A stretch of 64,000 bases of DNA from Chryseobacterium carnipullorum (GTDB lineage Bacteria; Bacteroidota; Bacteroidia; Flavobacteriales; Weeksellaceae): the NCBI RefSeq assembly GCF_900142785.1, contig NZ_FRCD01000003.1, positions 1 to 64,000 on the forward strand, read 5' to 3'. The notes under the pieces are model-generated. The model saw only the letters and a list, made by a program, of their open reading frames with translations, did not search any database and was not told the DNA's origin. This document shows positions 47,508 through 56,480 of this stretch, piece by piece (the first letter of the stretch is position 1; each line of letters opens with the position of its first letter). Made by a program: the position numbers and the translations under genes.

Positions 47508-47813
47508 TCACACTTTAATTTCAACGTCTACACCGCTTGGTAACTCTAATTTCATTAGAGCATCAACAGTTTTAGAAGAAGAAGAGTAGATATCCATCAA
47601 TCTCTTGTGAGCTGATAACTGGAACTGCTCTCTAGCCTTCTTGTTTACGTGCGGAGATCTCAATACTGTGAAGATTCTCTTATTGGTAGGCAATGGAATT
47701 GGTCCGTTTACAACAGCACCAGTAGCCTTTACCGTTTTTACGATTTTCTCAGCAGACTTGTCTACCAAGTTGTAATCGTAAGATTTTAGTTTTATTCTGA
47801 TTCTTTGTGACAT
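47508..47813 (-). CDS. rpsJ: 30S ribosomal protein S10
   Basis: The 101-residue protein has [40 protein letters not shown] and the C-terminal [11 protein letters not shown]. It also takes part in transcription antitermination with NusB in other bacteria. It is normally followed by rplC, but here a terminator follows and rplC is 15.5 kb away. It lies 17 nt after fusA. Confidence 0.98.
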   Translation of the reverse strand: MSQRIRIKLKSYDYNLVDKSAEKIVKTVKATGAVVNGPIPLPTNKRIFTVLRSPHVNKKAREQFQLSAHKRLMDIYSSSSKTVDALMKLELPSGVDVEIKV

Positions 47814-47830
47814 TTTTCTAATTTAAAAAA

Positions 47831-49948
47831 TTAACCTTTTGCTTTAGCTATGATTTCTTCAGCAACGTTTTGTGGAGTAGCCTGATACTTCTCTAATTCC
47901 ATAGAAGAAGTAGCTCTTCCTGATGAAAGTGTTCTTAGAGTCGTAACATATCCAAACATCTCAGAAAGTGGAACAGAACCTTTGATTACAACAGCTCCGT
48001 TTTTCTCTTCCTGACCACTGATTGTCCCTCTTCTCTTGTTAAGGTCACCAATGATGTTACCCATATATTCTTCCGGAGTTACAACTTCCAGTTTCATAAT
48101 AGGCTCCATAATTACTGGCTTAGCAGCACGTCCCGCTTCTTTAAATCCTAATTTAGCAGCCATTTCAAAGGAAAGAGCATCAGAATCCACCGCGTGGAAA
48201 GATCCGTCTTTAAGAACAACTTTAATCCCTTCAACTTCGAAACCAGCCAAAGGACCGTTCTTCATTGCAGCTTTAAAGCCTTTTTCAATAGCAGGAACAA
48301 ATTCTCTAGGAACGTTACCACCTTTGATCTCATTGATGAATTCTAAACCAATTTTACCTTCGTCAGCAGGTCCTAATTCAAATACGATATCAGCAAATTT
48401 ACCCTTACCACCAGATTGTTTTTTGTAAACTTCTCTGTGCTGAGCAACTCTTGTAAGATTTTCTTTGTATTCTACCTGAGGTTGACCCTGGTTAACTTCA
48501 ACTTTGAATTCTCTTCTCATACGATCTACAAGAATATCAAGGTGAAGTTCACCCATTCCTGAGATAATCGTTTGACCGGAAGCTTCGTCAGTTTTAACCT
48601 GGAAAGTAGGATCTTCTTCAGCTAATTTAGCCAGAGCGTTACCCATTTTATCCTGGTCAGCCTTAGTTTTAGGCTCAACAGCGATACCAATTACCGGATC
48701 AGGGAAAACCATCGATTCAAGAACGATTGGGTGTTTCTCATCACACATAGTATCACCAGTTTTGATAGATTTAAAACCTACCGCTGCACCAATATCTCCT
48801 GCTTCAATATATTCTACAGGATTTTGCTTGTTAGCGTGCATCTGATAGATTCTGGAGATTCTTTCTTTATCTCCTGAACGGGTGTTCAAGATATAAGAAC
48901 CTGCATCTAATCTTCCAGAGTATGCTCTGAAGAATGCTAATCTTCCCACGAACGGGTCAGTAGCAATCTTAAATGCTAGAGCTGCGAACGGCTCATTTAC
49001 GTCTGGTTTTCTTGTAATATCAAGATCTGTTCTAGGATCAGTACCTTTGATATCGTCTTTATCCAATGGAGAAGGCAAGTATTTACATACTGCATCCAAC
49101 ATAAACTGTACTCCTTTATTCTTAAATGAAGAACCACAAGTCATTGGGATAATAGAAAGATCAATCGTCGCTTTTCTTAGCGCTTCGTTGATTTCTTCTT
49201 CAGAGATTGAATCCGGATCTTCGAAGAATTTCTCCATCAAAGTATCATCGTAGTCAGCCACAGCTTCTACCAGTTTCTCTCTGTATTCAAGAACTTCAGC
49301 CTTCATGTCTTCAGGAATTGGCACTACTTCGAAAGTAGCTCCTTGTCCTGCTTCATCCCAGATGATCGCTCTGTTTTTAATTAAGTCTACAACACCTTTG
49401 AAATCTTCTTCAGCACCGATTGGTAAAACGATTGGAACTGCGTTTGATCCTAACATCGTCTTAACCTGGTTTACCACGTTAAGGAAGTCAGCACCTTGTC
49501 TGTCCATTTTGTTTACGAATCCCATTCTTGCAACTTTATAGTTGTCAGCAAGTCTCCAGTTTGTTTCAGACTGAGGCTCTACTCCATCTACTGCAGAGAA
49601 TAAGAATACCAAACCATCTAATACTCTTAAAGATCTGTTTACTTCTACTGTAAAGTCAACGTGTCCCGGTGTATCAATGATGTTGAAGTGGTAAGGCTTA
49701 CTTTCAGGTAAAATTTTACCTTGATCTGTTGGGAAATTCCAAGAACAAGTTGTAGCAGCAGAAGTAATGGTAATACCTCTTTCTGCTTCCTGCTCCATCC
49801 AGTCCATTGTAGAAGCACCATCGTGAACTTCTCCAATTTTGTGGTTTACACCAGTATAGAATAAGATTCTTTCTGTAGTGGTAGTTTTCCCCGCATCAAT
49901 GTGGGCAGCGATACCAATATTTCTTGTAAATTTAAGATCTCTACTCAT
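47831..49948 (-). CDS. fusA: Elongation factor G
   Basis: The 705-residue GTPase drives translocation. G1 is [17 protein letters not shown], the switch regions include [11 protein letters not shown]3 is DTPGHVDF and G4 is NKMD. Domains II-V follow, with [20 protein letters not shown] (domain IV) and the C-terminal [20 protein letters not shown]. The length is normal. It lies between rpsG (6 nt) and rpsJ (17 nt), the usual str order, although tuf is not in the operon. Confidence 0.98.
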   Translation of the reverse strand: MSRDLKFTRNIGIAAHIDAGKTTTTERILFYTGVNHKIGEVHDGASTMDWMEQEAERGITITSAATTCSWNFPTDQGKILPESKPYHFNIIDTPGHVDFTVEVNRSLRVLDGLVFLFSAVDGVEPQSETNWRLADNYKVARMGFVNKMDRQGADFLNVVNQVKTMLGSNAVPIVLPIGAEEDFKGVVDLIKNRAIIWDEAGQGATFEVVPIPEDMKAEVLEYREKLVEAVADYDDTLMEKFFEDPDSISEEEINEALRKATIDLSIIPMTCGSSFKNKGVQFMLDAVCKYLPSPLDKDDIKGTDPRTDLDITRKPDVNEPFAALAFKIATDPFVGRLAFFRAYSGRLDAGSYILNTRSGDKERISRIYQMHANKQNPVEYIEAGDIGAAVGFKSIKTGDTMCDEKHPIVLESMVFPDPVIGIAVEPKTKADQDKMGNALAKLAEEDPTFQVKTDEASGQTIISGMGELHLDILVDRMRREFKVEVNQGQPQVEYKENLTRVAQHREVYKKQSGGKGKFADIVFELGPADEGKIGLEFINEIKGGNVPREFVPAIEKGFKAAMKNGPLAGFEVEGIKVVLKDGSFHAVDSDALSFEMAAKLGFKEAGRAAKPVIMEPIMKLEVVTPEEYMGNIIGDLNKRRGTISGQEEKNGAVVIKGSVPLSEMFGYVTTLRTLSSGRATSSMELEKYQATPQNVAEEIIAKAKG

Positions 49949-49954
49949 TTCTAA

Positions 49955-50431
49955 TTAGAATTTAAAGTGTGAGAAAGCTTTGTTAGCTTCCGCCATTTTG
50001 TGAGTATCAGATTTCTTTTTGTAAGCAGCACCTTCTTCTCTAGAAGCAGCTACTACTTCGTTAGCTAATTTCAAAGCCATTGACTTATCATTTCTCTTTT
50101 TAGAGTAAAGGATTAACCATTTCATTGCCATAGAAATTTTTCTGTCAGCTCTGATTGGCATAGGAATTTGGAAGTTAGCTCCACCTACTCTTCTAGAACG
50201 TACTTCTACGTGAGGCATAACGTTAGTTAATGCATCTTTCCAGATTTCAAGGGCAGTTTTTTCAGTTTCTCCTTTTTTAGCTTCTACAAGGTCTAATGCA
50301 TCGTAGAATATTTTGAATGCGATAGACTTCTTACCGTCTAGCATTAAATTGTTTACAAATCTTGTTACCAATTGATCATTAAATTTCGGATCTGGTAACA
50401 ACGGTCTTTTTTTCGCTTTTGTCTTTCTCAT
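49955..50431 (-). CDS. rpsG: 30S ribosomal protein S7
   Basis: The 158-residue head protein starts [20 protein letters not shown]. It has the signature [38 protein letters not shown] and [10 protein letters not shown] at the end. In E. coli S7 represses the str operon; this cannot be seen here. It lies 23 nt after rpsL. Confidence 0.98.
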   Translation of the reverse strand: MRKTKAKKRPLLPDPKFNDQLVTRFVNNLMLDGKKSIAFKIFYDALDLVEAKKGETEKTALEIWKDALTNVMPHVEVRSRRVGGANFQIPMPIRADRKISMAMKWLILYSKKRNDKSMALKLANEVVAASREEGAAYKKKSDTHKMAEANKAFSHFKF

Positions 50432-50454
50432 TGTTTCTGTACCTTATTTAATGA

Positions 50455-50868
50455 TTATTTTTTCTTTCCTTTAGCTGGTGCAGCTGGTGCCTGACCTGGT
50501 TTTGGTCTCTTAGCTCCATACTTAGATCTTCTCTGCGTTCTTCCACTAACACCTGCAGTGTCTAATGCTCCTCTTACGATATGATAACGTACTCCCGGTA
50601 GGTCTTTCACCCTTCCGCCGCGTACCAATACTATCGAGTGCTCTTGAAGATTATGTCCTTCGCCCGGGATGTAGGCGTTGACTTCCTTCCCGTTAGAAAG
50701 TCTTACCCTTGCAACTTTTCTAAGTGCAGAGTTAGGTTTCTTAGGAGTGGTAGTATATACTCTCGTACATACACCTCGTCTTTGTGGACAAGAATCAAGG
50801 GCAGCCGATTTACTCTTCTTGGTGAGTGCGACTCTTCCTTTTCTTACTAATTGTTGAATAGTAGGCAT
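50455..50868 (-). CDS. rpsL: 30S ribosomal protein S12
   Basis: The 137-residue decoding-site protein has the motifs [20 protein letters not shown] (the Lys-bearing loop linked to streptomycin sensitivity; PKKPNS is the wild-type form), [20 protein letters not shown] and [15 protein letters not shown]. It ends in a short Ala/Pro/Lys tail. It is the first gene of the str operon. Confidence 0.98.
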   Translation of the reverse strand: MPTIQQLVRKGRVALTKKSKSAALDSCPQRRGVCTRVYTTTPKKPNSALRKVARVRLSNGKEVNAYIPGEGHNLQEHSIVLVRGGRVKDLPGVRYHIVRGALDTAGVSGRTQRRSKYGAKRPKPGQAPAAPAKGKKK

Positions 50869-50892
50869 TTAATTGCTTTTTATTTTAGGGTG

Positions 50893-50922
50893 CAAAAATA
50901 GGAATATTTTTTCAAACTACAA
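50893..50922 (-). promoter_or_regulatory. Promoter of the str operon
   Basis: On the minus strand TATTTTTG (50900-50893) matches TAnnTTTG, and TTG (50922-50920) lies 19 nt upstream. It is 25 nt before the rpsL start codon. Confidence 0.65.
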
Positions 50923-51259
50923 TAACTTATATAAAAATTAAAATCAAACACTTACATAAAAAAGCAGTTGCTTCTGATGAGATAATTAACAGACCCCTGA
51001 TGTGCATTGAGAAAAAGTAAAAAAAAGAAAAGTATTTTTCCTGAGAGACTCTCTATTAAATAATTGTAAAATTTTTATTCTATTATTTTAACTGCCCTAT
51101 TTTTGAATCGGTATCCCAATTCCTATATAATAAGATATGCTGAAATGATCATTTTGTACAAAACTTACGTACGAATAATGATTGCTAATTAATTGAAGCC
51201 CCCAAATTATACTTCCAAACTATTTTAAAAAACTTTCTGATAGTTATCTTCTATCAGCC
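50923..51259. other. Intergenic stretch between rpsL and dps
   Basis: The full rpsL-dps gap is 446 nt. Apart from the two promoters at its ends, the only notable content is a short coding-like relict at 51097-51219 on the minus strand. Confidence 0.5.
51097..51219 (-). pseudogene. Possible relict C-terminus of an outer-membrane protein
   Basis: A minus-strand frame of 40 codons between two stops reads FGSIIWGLQLISNHYSYVSF, then VQNDHFSISYYIGIGIPIQK. The alternation of hydrophobic and polar residues and the ending SYYIGIGIPIQK resemble the last strands of a beta-barrel. There is no start codon or promoter, so it would be a gene remnant. Chance similarity is possible for so short a stretch. 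Confidence 0.3.
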
Positions 51260-51294
51260 TTGAAAGCTTTTCGGCACAATATTTTCTAAATTTG
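51260..51294 (+). promoter_or_regulatory. Promoter of dps
   Basis: TAAATTTG (51287-51294) matches TAnnTTTG. A TTG (51260-51262) lies 24 nt upstream, slightly beyond the usual spacing. The start codon follows at 51315. Confidence 0.6.
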
Positions 51295-51314
51295 TTAGTA
51301 TAAAAAATAAACAT

Positions 51315-51791
51315 ATGAAAAATGCAAGCATTATCGGCCTGAAAGAAGCCGACTGTAAAAACATTTCAGAAAAACTTAACGTCCTTTTAGCCAACTATTC
51401 TGTATTCTATCAGAACACAAGAGGTTCTCACTGGAATATTAAAGGGGAACAGTTTTTTACTCTTCACCCGAAATTTGAAGAATTATATAACAGCCTTGTC
51501 CTGAAGATTGATGAAATTGCAGAAAGAATTCTGACCTTAGGCGCAACTCCTGCCCACAACTATTCAGACTATTTAAAAGTATCAACGATTAAAGAAAGTA
51601 AAGAAGTTACTGATGCCAATAAGAGCGTAGAACTTATCCTGAACTCTTTCAAAGTGGTAATCGACTTACAAAGAGAACTTCTTGACATTACCGATGCAGC
51701 AGGAGATGAAGGAACCAATTCTCAGATGAGCGACTACATCACAGAACAGGAAAAAGAAGTATGGATGTACAATTCTTATTTAGGGAAGTAA
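51315..51791 (+). CDS. dps: Dps family ferritin-like DNA-protection protein
   Basis: The 158-residue protein forms dodecamers that oxidise Fe2+ and protect DNA from oxidative damage. The intersubunit ferroxidase site is visible: His in TRGSHWNIKGEQF, followed 12-16 residues later by FEELYNSLVLKIDEIAERIL (Asp and Glu ligands). The N-terminus is short and not strongly basic, so direct DNA binding is doubtful. It has its own promoter and a terminator at 51819-51843. Confidence 0.95.
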   Translation: MKNASIIGLKEADCKNISEKLNVLLANYSVFYQNTRGSHWNIKGEQFFTLHPKFEELYNSLVLKIDEIAERILTLGATPAHNYSDYLKVSTIKESKEVTDANKSVELILNSFKVVIDLQRELLDITDAAGDEGTNSQMSDYITEQEKEVWMYNSYLGK

Positions 51792-51818
51792 CCTGCAGAA
51801 ATCAACAGATAAATAAAA

Positions 51819-51848
51819 AAATCGCCTTACATTTAGGCGGTTTTTTAT
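51819..51848 (+). terminator. Terminator of dps
   Basis: A 9-bp stem (51819-51827 with 51835-51843; one G-U pair; 7-nt loop) is followed by T residues, 28 nt after the dps stop. Confidence 0.8.
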
Positions 51849-51858
51849 TTTAAATACC

Positions 51859-51866
51859 TATATTTG
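51859..51866 (+). promoter_or_regulatory. -7 promoter box of pncB
   Basis: TATATTTG matches TAnnTTTG and lies 20 nt before the pncB start codon, just after the dps terminator. Confidence 0.55.
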
Positions 51867-51885
51867 CGTTAAAATTACACATATT

Positions 51886-53064
51886 ATGCACGACGTTCGA
51901 TTAAAGTCCATTCTGGATAACGATTTCTATAAAATAACCATGCAGAATGCCGTGGTGAAACTATTTCCAGGTTCTATTGTAAAATATGAATTCATCAACA
52001 GAGGAAAGCACCAGTTTCCGGAAGGCTTTGATGCCGCTTTAAAAGAAGCCGTCAACAAAATGGCGGAACTGAAACTTACCAAGGATGAAAAAAAATTCAT
52101 GGCAAGAACCTGTCCTTATATAGACCTGCCCTATCTTGACTTTCTGGAAGGATATCATTATGATCCTTCCGAGGTGAAAATTCATCAGGAAGGCAGTGAG
52201 CTTTCTGTAACGGTGGAAGGACTCTGGTACAGAACAATCCTTTGGGAAGTTCCATTATTAGCCTTAATCAGTGAGCTTCATTACGAAATGAACCATATGG
52301 AAAGGGATTCTAATGATATCGTGATGAGCAGAACTCTGGAAAAAGCAGATTCCCTGGCAAAACTTGGTGTAAATTTCGCAGAATTCGGGACCAGAAGAAG
52401 ACATTCCTATAAGGTACAGAATCTGGTGATGGAAGCTTTAACGCAAAACAAGCCCTCCACTTTCATCGGAAGCTCCAATGTACATTTTGCGATGAAATAT
52501 GGCGTAAAGCCAATAGGCACCCACGCTCACGAATGGTTTATGTTCCACGCAGCAGAATACGGATTCAAAATGGCGAACGAGCTGGCGCTGGAACACTGGG
52601 TAGATGTGTACAGAGGTGATCTTGGAGTTGCCCTTTCCGATACTTATACTACGGATGTTTTCTTTCAGCAGTTTGACAAGAAGTTTGCAAAACTGTTTGA
52701 CGGCGTTCGCCATGACAGCGGTGATCCTCTGGAATTTGCAGACAAAACAATCGCGCATTACCAAAACAACGGAATCAATCCTTTATTTAAATACATTATT
52801 TTCTCCGATGCTCTGAACCTTGAAAAAGTGGAGGAAATCACCAATTATTGCCGCGGAAAGATTGGCGTATCTTTCGGAATCGGGACCAACCTTACCAATG
52901 ACGTAGGCTTAAAACCAATGAATATCGTTATGAAACTGATTGGCGTACAGGCCCAAAACAAAGAATGGATCCCAACCGTAAAACTTTCCGACGAACATGG
53001 AAAATACACAGGTGATCCAAAAATGATTGAACTGGCTAAAGAATTCCTGAGAATAAAAGATTAA
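51886..53064 (+). CDS. pncB: Nicotinate phosphoribosyltransferase
   Basis: The 392-residue enzyme converts nicotinate and PRPP to nicotinate mononucleotide in NAD salvage. Visible signatures are NDFYKITMQNAVVKLFP, NFAEFGTRRRHSYKVQNL, FIGSSNVHFAMKYGVKPIGT (with the regulatory His expected here), HEWFMFHAAEY, VRHDSGDPLEFADKTI and SFGIGTNLTNDVG. The length fits the bacterial PncB family. It is followed by a YCII-like gene after 44 nt; no other NAD gene is near. Confidence 0.96.
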   Translation: MHDVRLKSILDNDFYKITMQNAVVKLFPGSIVKYEFINRGKHQFPEGFDAALKEAVNKMAELKLTKDEKKFMARTCPYIDLPYLDFLEGYHYDPSEVKIHQEGSELSVTVEGLWYRTILWEVPLLALISELHYEMNHMERDSNDIVMSRTLEKADSLAKLGVNFAEFGTRRRHSYKVQNLVMEALTQNKPSTFIGSSNVHFAMKYGVKPIGTHAHEWFMFHAAEYGFKMANELALEHWVDVYRGDLGVALSDTYTTDVFFQQFDKKFAKLFDGVRHDSGDPLEFADKTIAHYQNNGINPLFKYIIFSDALNLEKVEEITNYCRGKIGVSFGIGTNLTNDVGLKPMNIVMKLIGVQAQNKEWIPTVKLSDEHGKYTGDPKMIELAKEFLRIKD

Positions 53065-53108
53065 ATTAGATTTCAGATTTCAGAGGATAGACTTATAAAA
53101 CCAATGCT

Positions 53109-53579
53109 ATGAGATTAAAAATTTATTTACCGCTTAGTGTTTTGATCGCCACCTTATCTTTTGCCCAGGAAAAGAAAAAAGAAAAGGCAAAATTCAATCA
53201 GGAACTAGCAACCTCTCTGGGTGCCGATCAGTATGGAATGAAAGCCTACACCATCGTAATGCTGACCACCGGTGCCACAAAAATTGAAGATAAAGCCAAA
53301 ATGGGAGACCTGATGAAAGGTCACATGACCAATATCGGGAAACTGGCTGACGAAGGAAAAATCGTAGTGGCCGGACCGTTTTTGGAGAAAAACAAAGAAA
53401 ACTACCGTGGCATGTTCATCTTCAATACACAATCTAAAGGGGAAGCTGAGCAATGGGTAAAAACGGACCCTGCGGTACAGGCCGGCGTTTTCAGTTATGA
53501 AATTTTTCCGTGGTACGGATCTGCCGCCTTGCCTTTGTATCTGAAACATCACGACGAAATATCTAAAGGAAATCCATAA
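53109..53579 (+). CDS. Secreted YCII-related protein
   Basis: The 156-residue protein has a signal peptide (MRLKIYLPLSVLIATLSFAQ). A YCII-like ferredoxin-fold domain covers ~40-140: MKAYTIVMLTTGATK, MKGHMTNIGKLADEGKIVVA, GPFLEKNKENYRGMFIFNTQ and AEQWVKTDPAVQAGVF. The Gly-Pro and the Asp-Pro are typical of the fold. Export of a YCII domain is common in Bacteroidota; function is unknown. Confidence 0.8.
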   Translation: MRLKIYLPLSVLIATLSFAQEKKKEKAKFNQELATSLGADQYGMKAYTIVMLTTGATKIEDKAKMGDLMKGHMTNIGKLADEGKIVVAGPFLEKNKENYRGMFIFNTQSKGEAEQWVKTDPAVQAGVFSYEIFPWYGSAALPLYLKHHDEISKGNP

Positions 53580-53654
53580 TATATATTGCAGGAAAAATAT
53601 CCCGGAAATTTTGAAGGATACAAATAATTTCACAATTTTGTAAAAAGACCGATT

Positions 53655-54026
53655 ATGGAAAAAGAAAAATTACGCAGAGTACGAAAACAAAAAGGCTTCA
53701 CCCAACAGGAAATCGCCGATTTTATAGCAACAGATGTGTCCAACTACAGCAGAAAAGAAAGCGGAGGTGTAAAGATCACCCGAAATGAATGGGATAAAAT
53801 TGCGAAATTTTTAGACGTTCCTGTGGAAGAAATCTATGAGGAAGAAGAGATTTCCGTAGTTGTCAATAATGAATACAATACCATTAATGATCAGGCTGGA
53901 ATTTACAATGTTAATGGAAACAATAGCAATAATTACAATATCCCGAATTCGGTTATAGATAATCTTCAGAAATACATTGTCTTGCTGGAAGAGGAAATTA
54001 AAAGACTTAAAGAGGGGAAAAAATAG
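53655..54026 (+). CDS. XRE-family transcriptional regulator
   Basis: The 123-residue protein has an N-terminal helix-turn-helix (~4-58): LRRVRKQKGFTQQEIADFIA, DVSNYSRKESG and WDKIAKFLDVPVEEIYEE. An Asn-rich linker (~75-100, with YNVNGNNSNNYNIPNS) and a C-terminal coiled-coil helix (LQKYIVLLEEEIKRLKEG) follow, probably for dimerisation. A small unknown gene follows after 12 nt and may be its partner. Confidence 0.88.
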   Translation: MEKEKLRRVRKQKGFTQQEIADFIATDVSNYSRKESGGVKITRNEWDKIAKFLDVPVEEIYEEEEISVVVNNEYNTINDQAGIYNVNGNNSNNYNIPNSVIDNLQKYIVLLEEEIKRLKEGKK

Positions 54027-54038
54027 TGCTTTATTAAA

Positions 54039-54479
54039 ATGAGGGTACTTTCAAATATAGTTTGGGCTTTTAAGAATCATCATTACAGCAAAATTGAAGA
54101 TTTCAATAAAGAAATTGCGCACTACCAAACTGTTATTTTAAAAGAAAGGGCGATCTGGGATGCAGATCAAATAGTGATCAATACTCCTGAGATAGACGTT
54201 TGCTATGAAGCCTGGATCAAAGGAAAAGAGGATATCTCATCCAATGAAACAGTAACAGACGAAGCTAATGCCTTTAACGAAGATAATAGCGACCACAGTC
54301 TATTTCAGGTAGAATTTTGTGCAAGACTGAAAGCCAGCAACGGTACCTATTTCACAGCTCTGGATCTGCTCTTTCAGTTAGAAAATCAAGTGGCTAATAA
54401 AGATCTTGGTGATCATATATTCTTTGAAGGCCTCACCGCCAACGATACCGAAGAACAAAAGTATGAGACACCGCTCTAA
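54039..54479 (+). CDS. Hypothetical protein paired with the XRE regulator
   Basis: The 146-residue soluble protein is acidic and has no signal peptide or membrane helix. It contains ILKERAIWDADQIVINTPEI and a C-terminal LDLLFQLENQVANKDLGDHI FFEGL stretch. I recognise no family. It begins 12 nt after the XRE gene, so the two are co-transcribed; size and context could fit an effector controlled by the regulator, but nothing in the sequence proves it. Confidence 0.6.
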   Translation: MRVLSNIVWAFKNHHYSKIEDFNKEIAHYQTVILKERAIWDADQIVINTPEIDVCYEAWIKGKEDISSNETVTDEANAFNEDNSDHSLFQVEFCARLKASNGTYFTALDLLFQLENQVANKDLGDHIFFEGLTANDTEEQKYETPL

Positions 54480-54536
54480 TCAATGTACTTAGGAAGTTAA
54501 TCCAATTTATTAGATATACTATTAAAATCAGTGTAT

Positions 54537-55103
54537 ATGAAACTTCAACATAAAAAGCCAGCCTTACTTTTAATTGATATTCAAAAAGGATTTCTTGATG
54601 AAAAATATTGGGGAGGAAACAGAAATAACAAAACAGCAGAACAGATCAGTGGAAAATTATTAGAAAAATGGAGAGAGCTCAACCTGCCTGTATTCCACAT
54701 CAGACACAGCTCATTAAATCCCGATTCAAAACTGCATGAAACCCATACCGGATTTGAATTTAATGATTATGTACTTCCAAAAAACAATGAGCCTGTGATT
54801 ACAAAACATGTAAACAGCGCTTTCATAGGAACAAATTTAAAAGAACAGCTCGATCAGCAGGATATCAATACTTTAGTGATTATTGGAATAACAACCAATC
54901 ATTGTGTTTCAACAACCACTAGAATGGCAGGAAATTTCGGGTACGAGACCTACGTAATTTCAGACGCCACTGCTACCTTTGACAGGATAGGAATACATGG
55001 AGAAAAATATGATTCAGAATTAATACACTTGACCAGTCTTGCCAATTTAAATGATGAATTTGCAACCGTATGGAACTCAGAAAAACTATTGAATGAATTA
55101 TAA
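54537..55103 (+). CDS. Cysteine hydrolase (isochorismatase family)
   Basis: The ATG at 54537 is used; a GTG two codons upstream is also in frame. The 188-residue protein has the catalytic triad context of the family: Asp in ALLLIDIQKGFLDE, Lys in VITKHVNSAFIGTNL and Cys in IGITTNHCVSTTTRMAG. The conserved cis-peptide TTN is also present. Members hydrolyse isochorismate, nicotinamide or other small amides; the substrate here is not determinable. Nicotinamidase activity would fit with pncB 2 kb upstream but lacks specific support. Confidence 0.88.
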   Translation: MKLQHKKPALLLIDIQKGFLDEKYWGGNRNNKTAEQISGKLLEKWRELNLPVFHIRHSSLNPDSKLHETHTGFEFNDYVLPKNNEPVITKHVNSAFIGTNLKEQLDQQDINTLVIIGITTNHCVSTTTRMAGNFGYETYVISDATATFDRIGIHGEKYDSELIHLTSLANLNDEFATVWNSEKLLNEL

Positions 55104-55258
55104 AAAGCACACAGCATACAAATAGCAATCTTTCACGAAAAGGTTGAATAAAAACCTAAATAAATCACCAAAACGTTACATATTGATTTATTTTTTTACT
55201 ATCTTAGGCATTCATTTTCAGAATTATACAAATTAAAACCAACAAAAAAATTAATTCC

Positions 55259-55495
55259 ATGAAAAAAACGAACCTATCAAAACTTTCAAGAACAGAACTG
55301 AAAGAAGTATTCGGCGGGTATTTATATCCGGCACCATGTCCGGGAGGATGCCCTGGTGAAGCCTTGATCAGATGTCCTGACGGATCTACCACTATGACAA
55401 ATTTTGTATGCATGGGGGGAGGATGCGCAGCGGCTGCCATTTGCAAACCACTCGTTCTTGAACCTTTTCCAGATCCGATTATCATCACGCCATAA
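55259..55495 (+). CDS. Double-glycine-leader, six-cysteine peptide (bacteriocin-like)
   Basis: The 78-residue peptide starts with a leader containing NLSKLSRTELKEVFGG, matching the L-[GS]-R-x-E-x-K-x-[IV]-x-Gly-Gly pattern of the peptide at 4310. The core is Gly/Cys/Pro-rich (PAPCPGGCPGEALIRCPDG, CMGGGCAAAAICKP) with six cysteines and ends PIIITP. Like its counterpart it is a single-gene unit with its own terminator. No C39 peptidase-transporter, modification enzyme or immunity gene is nearby. Confidence 0.75.
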   Translation: MKKTNLSKLSRTELKEVFGGYLYPAPCPGGCPGEALIRCPDGSTTMTNFVCMGGGCAAAAICKPLVLEPFPDPIIITP

Positions 55496-55511
55496 TCTGA
55501 TCCATAAAAAT

Positions 55512-55540
55512 AAAGTGAGCTTTCCGGCTCACTTTTTCAT
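55512..55540 (+). terminator. Terminator of the second small peptide gene
   Basis: A 9-bp stem (AAAGTGAGC at 55512-55520, GCTCACTTT at 55527-55535) is followed by T residues, 16 nt after the stop codon. Confidence 0.8.
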
Positions 55541-55627
55541 TATTAAAAAGGTCACTTGATTCGCTATCAAAGCTGCACACCAATGATCATTGTTTTTTTT
55601 ATTATCTTTAAATAAACAAAAACCACC

Positions 55628-56383
55628 ATGAAAACCATTGAAGAAGTTCTGCAAAAACTGGATACCATCATCATTTGGTGCAAAGAAAACCAAAGTCCGG
55701 CCGGATATTTTGCCTGCACCTACCGGATTATGACAGCCCAGGTACTAAAAGGAATTCAACAGAAGAAATTTGAAGACAACCCAAGAATGACTTCTTTAGA
55801 TATTGCTTTTGCCCAAAGATATCTGGAAGCATGGGAAAATTACAGCAAAGGAAAAAAATGCAGCCAATCGTGGTACACCGCCTTTGAAGCCACGAAAAAT
55901 AAAAATCTTTTGATCTTACAACACATTTTTCTGGGAATGAATGCCCACATTAATCTGGATCTCGGGATTTCTGCAGCCACAGTGATGCCCTATCGTAAAA
56001 TAAATCCGCTCAAAAAAGATTTTGAAACCATCAATACAGTCATCGCCTCCATCAACCAACAGGTTCAGGACGCTTTGAATAAAATATGCTATCCCGTGGA
56101 TCTCATCGACAAAATTTCCAACGGAAAAGATAATGCCGTTCTCGATTTTGCGATTTCCAAAGCAAGGGAAACCTCCTGGGCAACAGCCGTTATTGCGTCC
56201 AACACACCCAACTTCTTAAGAGAATCATTCATCAACATTGTAGATTATGCTGCGGCAAAAGTCGCCTCACAGATTGTAAATCCCAAAATACTGACGCCTG
56301 CATTAACCAAAGAACTGAAAAAATGCGAAAGCACCGATGTAGTAAAGAATATTGAAATTTTATCTTTAACCAAGACCGTTTAA
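55628..56383 (+). CDS. DUF5995 family protein
   Basis: The 251-residue soluble, largely helical protein matches the DUF5995 group as I know it: SPAGYFACTYRIMTAQVLKG, FAQRYLEAWENYSKG and the conserved LQHIFLGMNAHINLDLGISA (with Asn-x-His and Asp residues that could bind metal). The function is unknown. It stands alone, 97 nt before rmuC, without an obvious shared promoter. Confidence 0.8.
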   Translation: MKTIEEVLQKLDTIIIWCKENQSPAGYFACTYRIMTAQVLKGIQQKKFEDNPRMTSLDIAFAQRYLEAWENYSKGKKCSQSWYTAFEATKNKNLLILQHIFLGMNAHINLDLGISAATVMPYRKINPLKKDFETINTVIASINQQVQDALNKICYPVDLIDKISNGKDNAVLDFAISKARETSWATAVIASNTPNFLRESFINIVDYAAAKVASQIVNPKILTPALTKELKKCESTDVVKNIEILSLTKTV

Positions 56384-56480
56384 ATTCTATCTGTTATAGG
56401 ATAACTTTCAGCCCTTCTCTCCCATCTTCCGGATCATTATTTTAAATCCCAATTAATTTTTCTTTTTGTAATTTTGAAAC

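Noticed and set aside
54531..54536. GTG start for the cysteine hydrolase
   Set aside because: The ATG two codons downstream is in frame and fits the family's N-terminus equally well.
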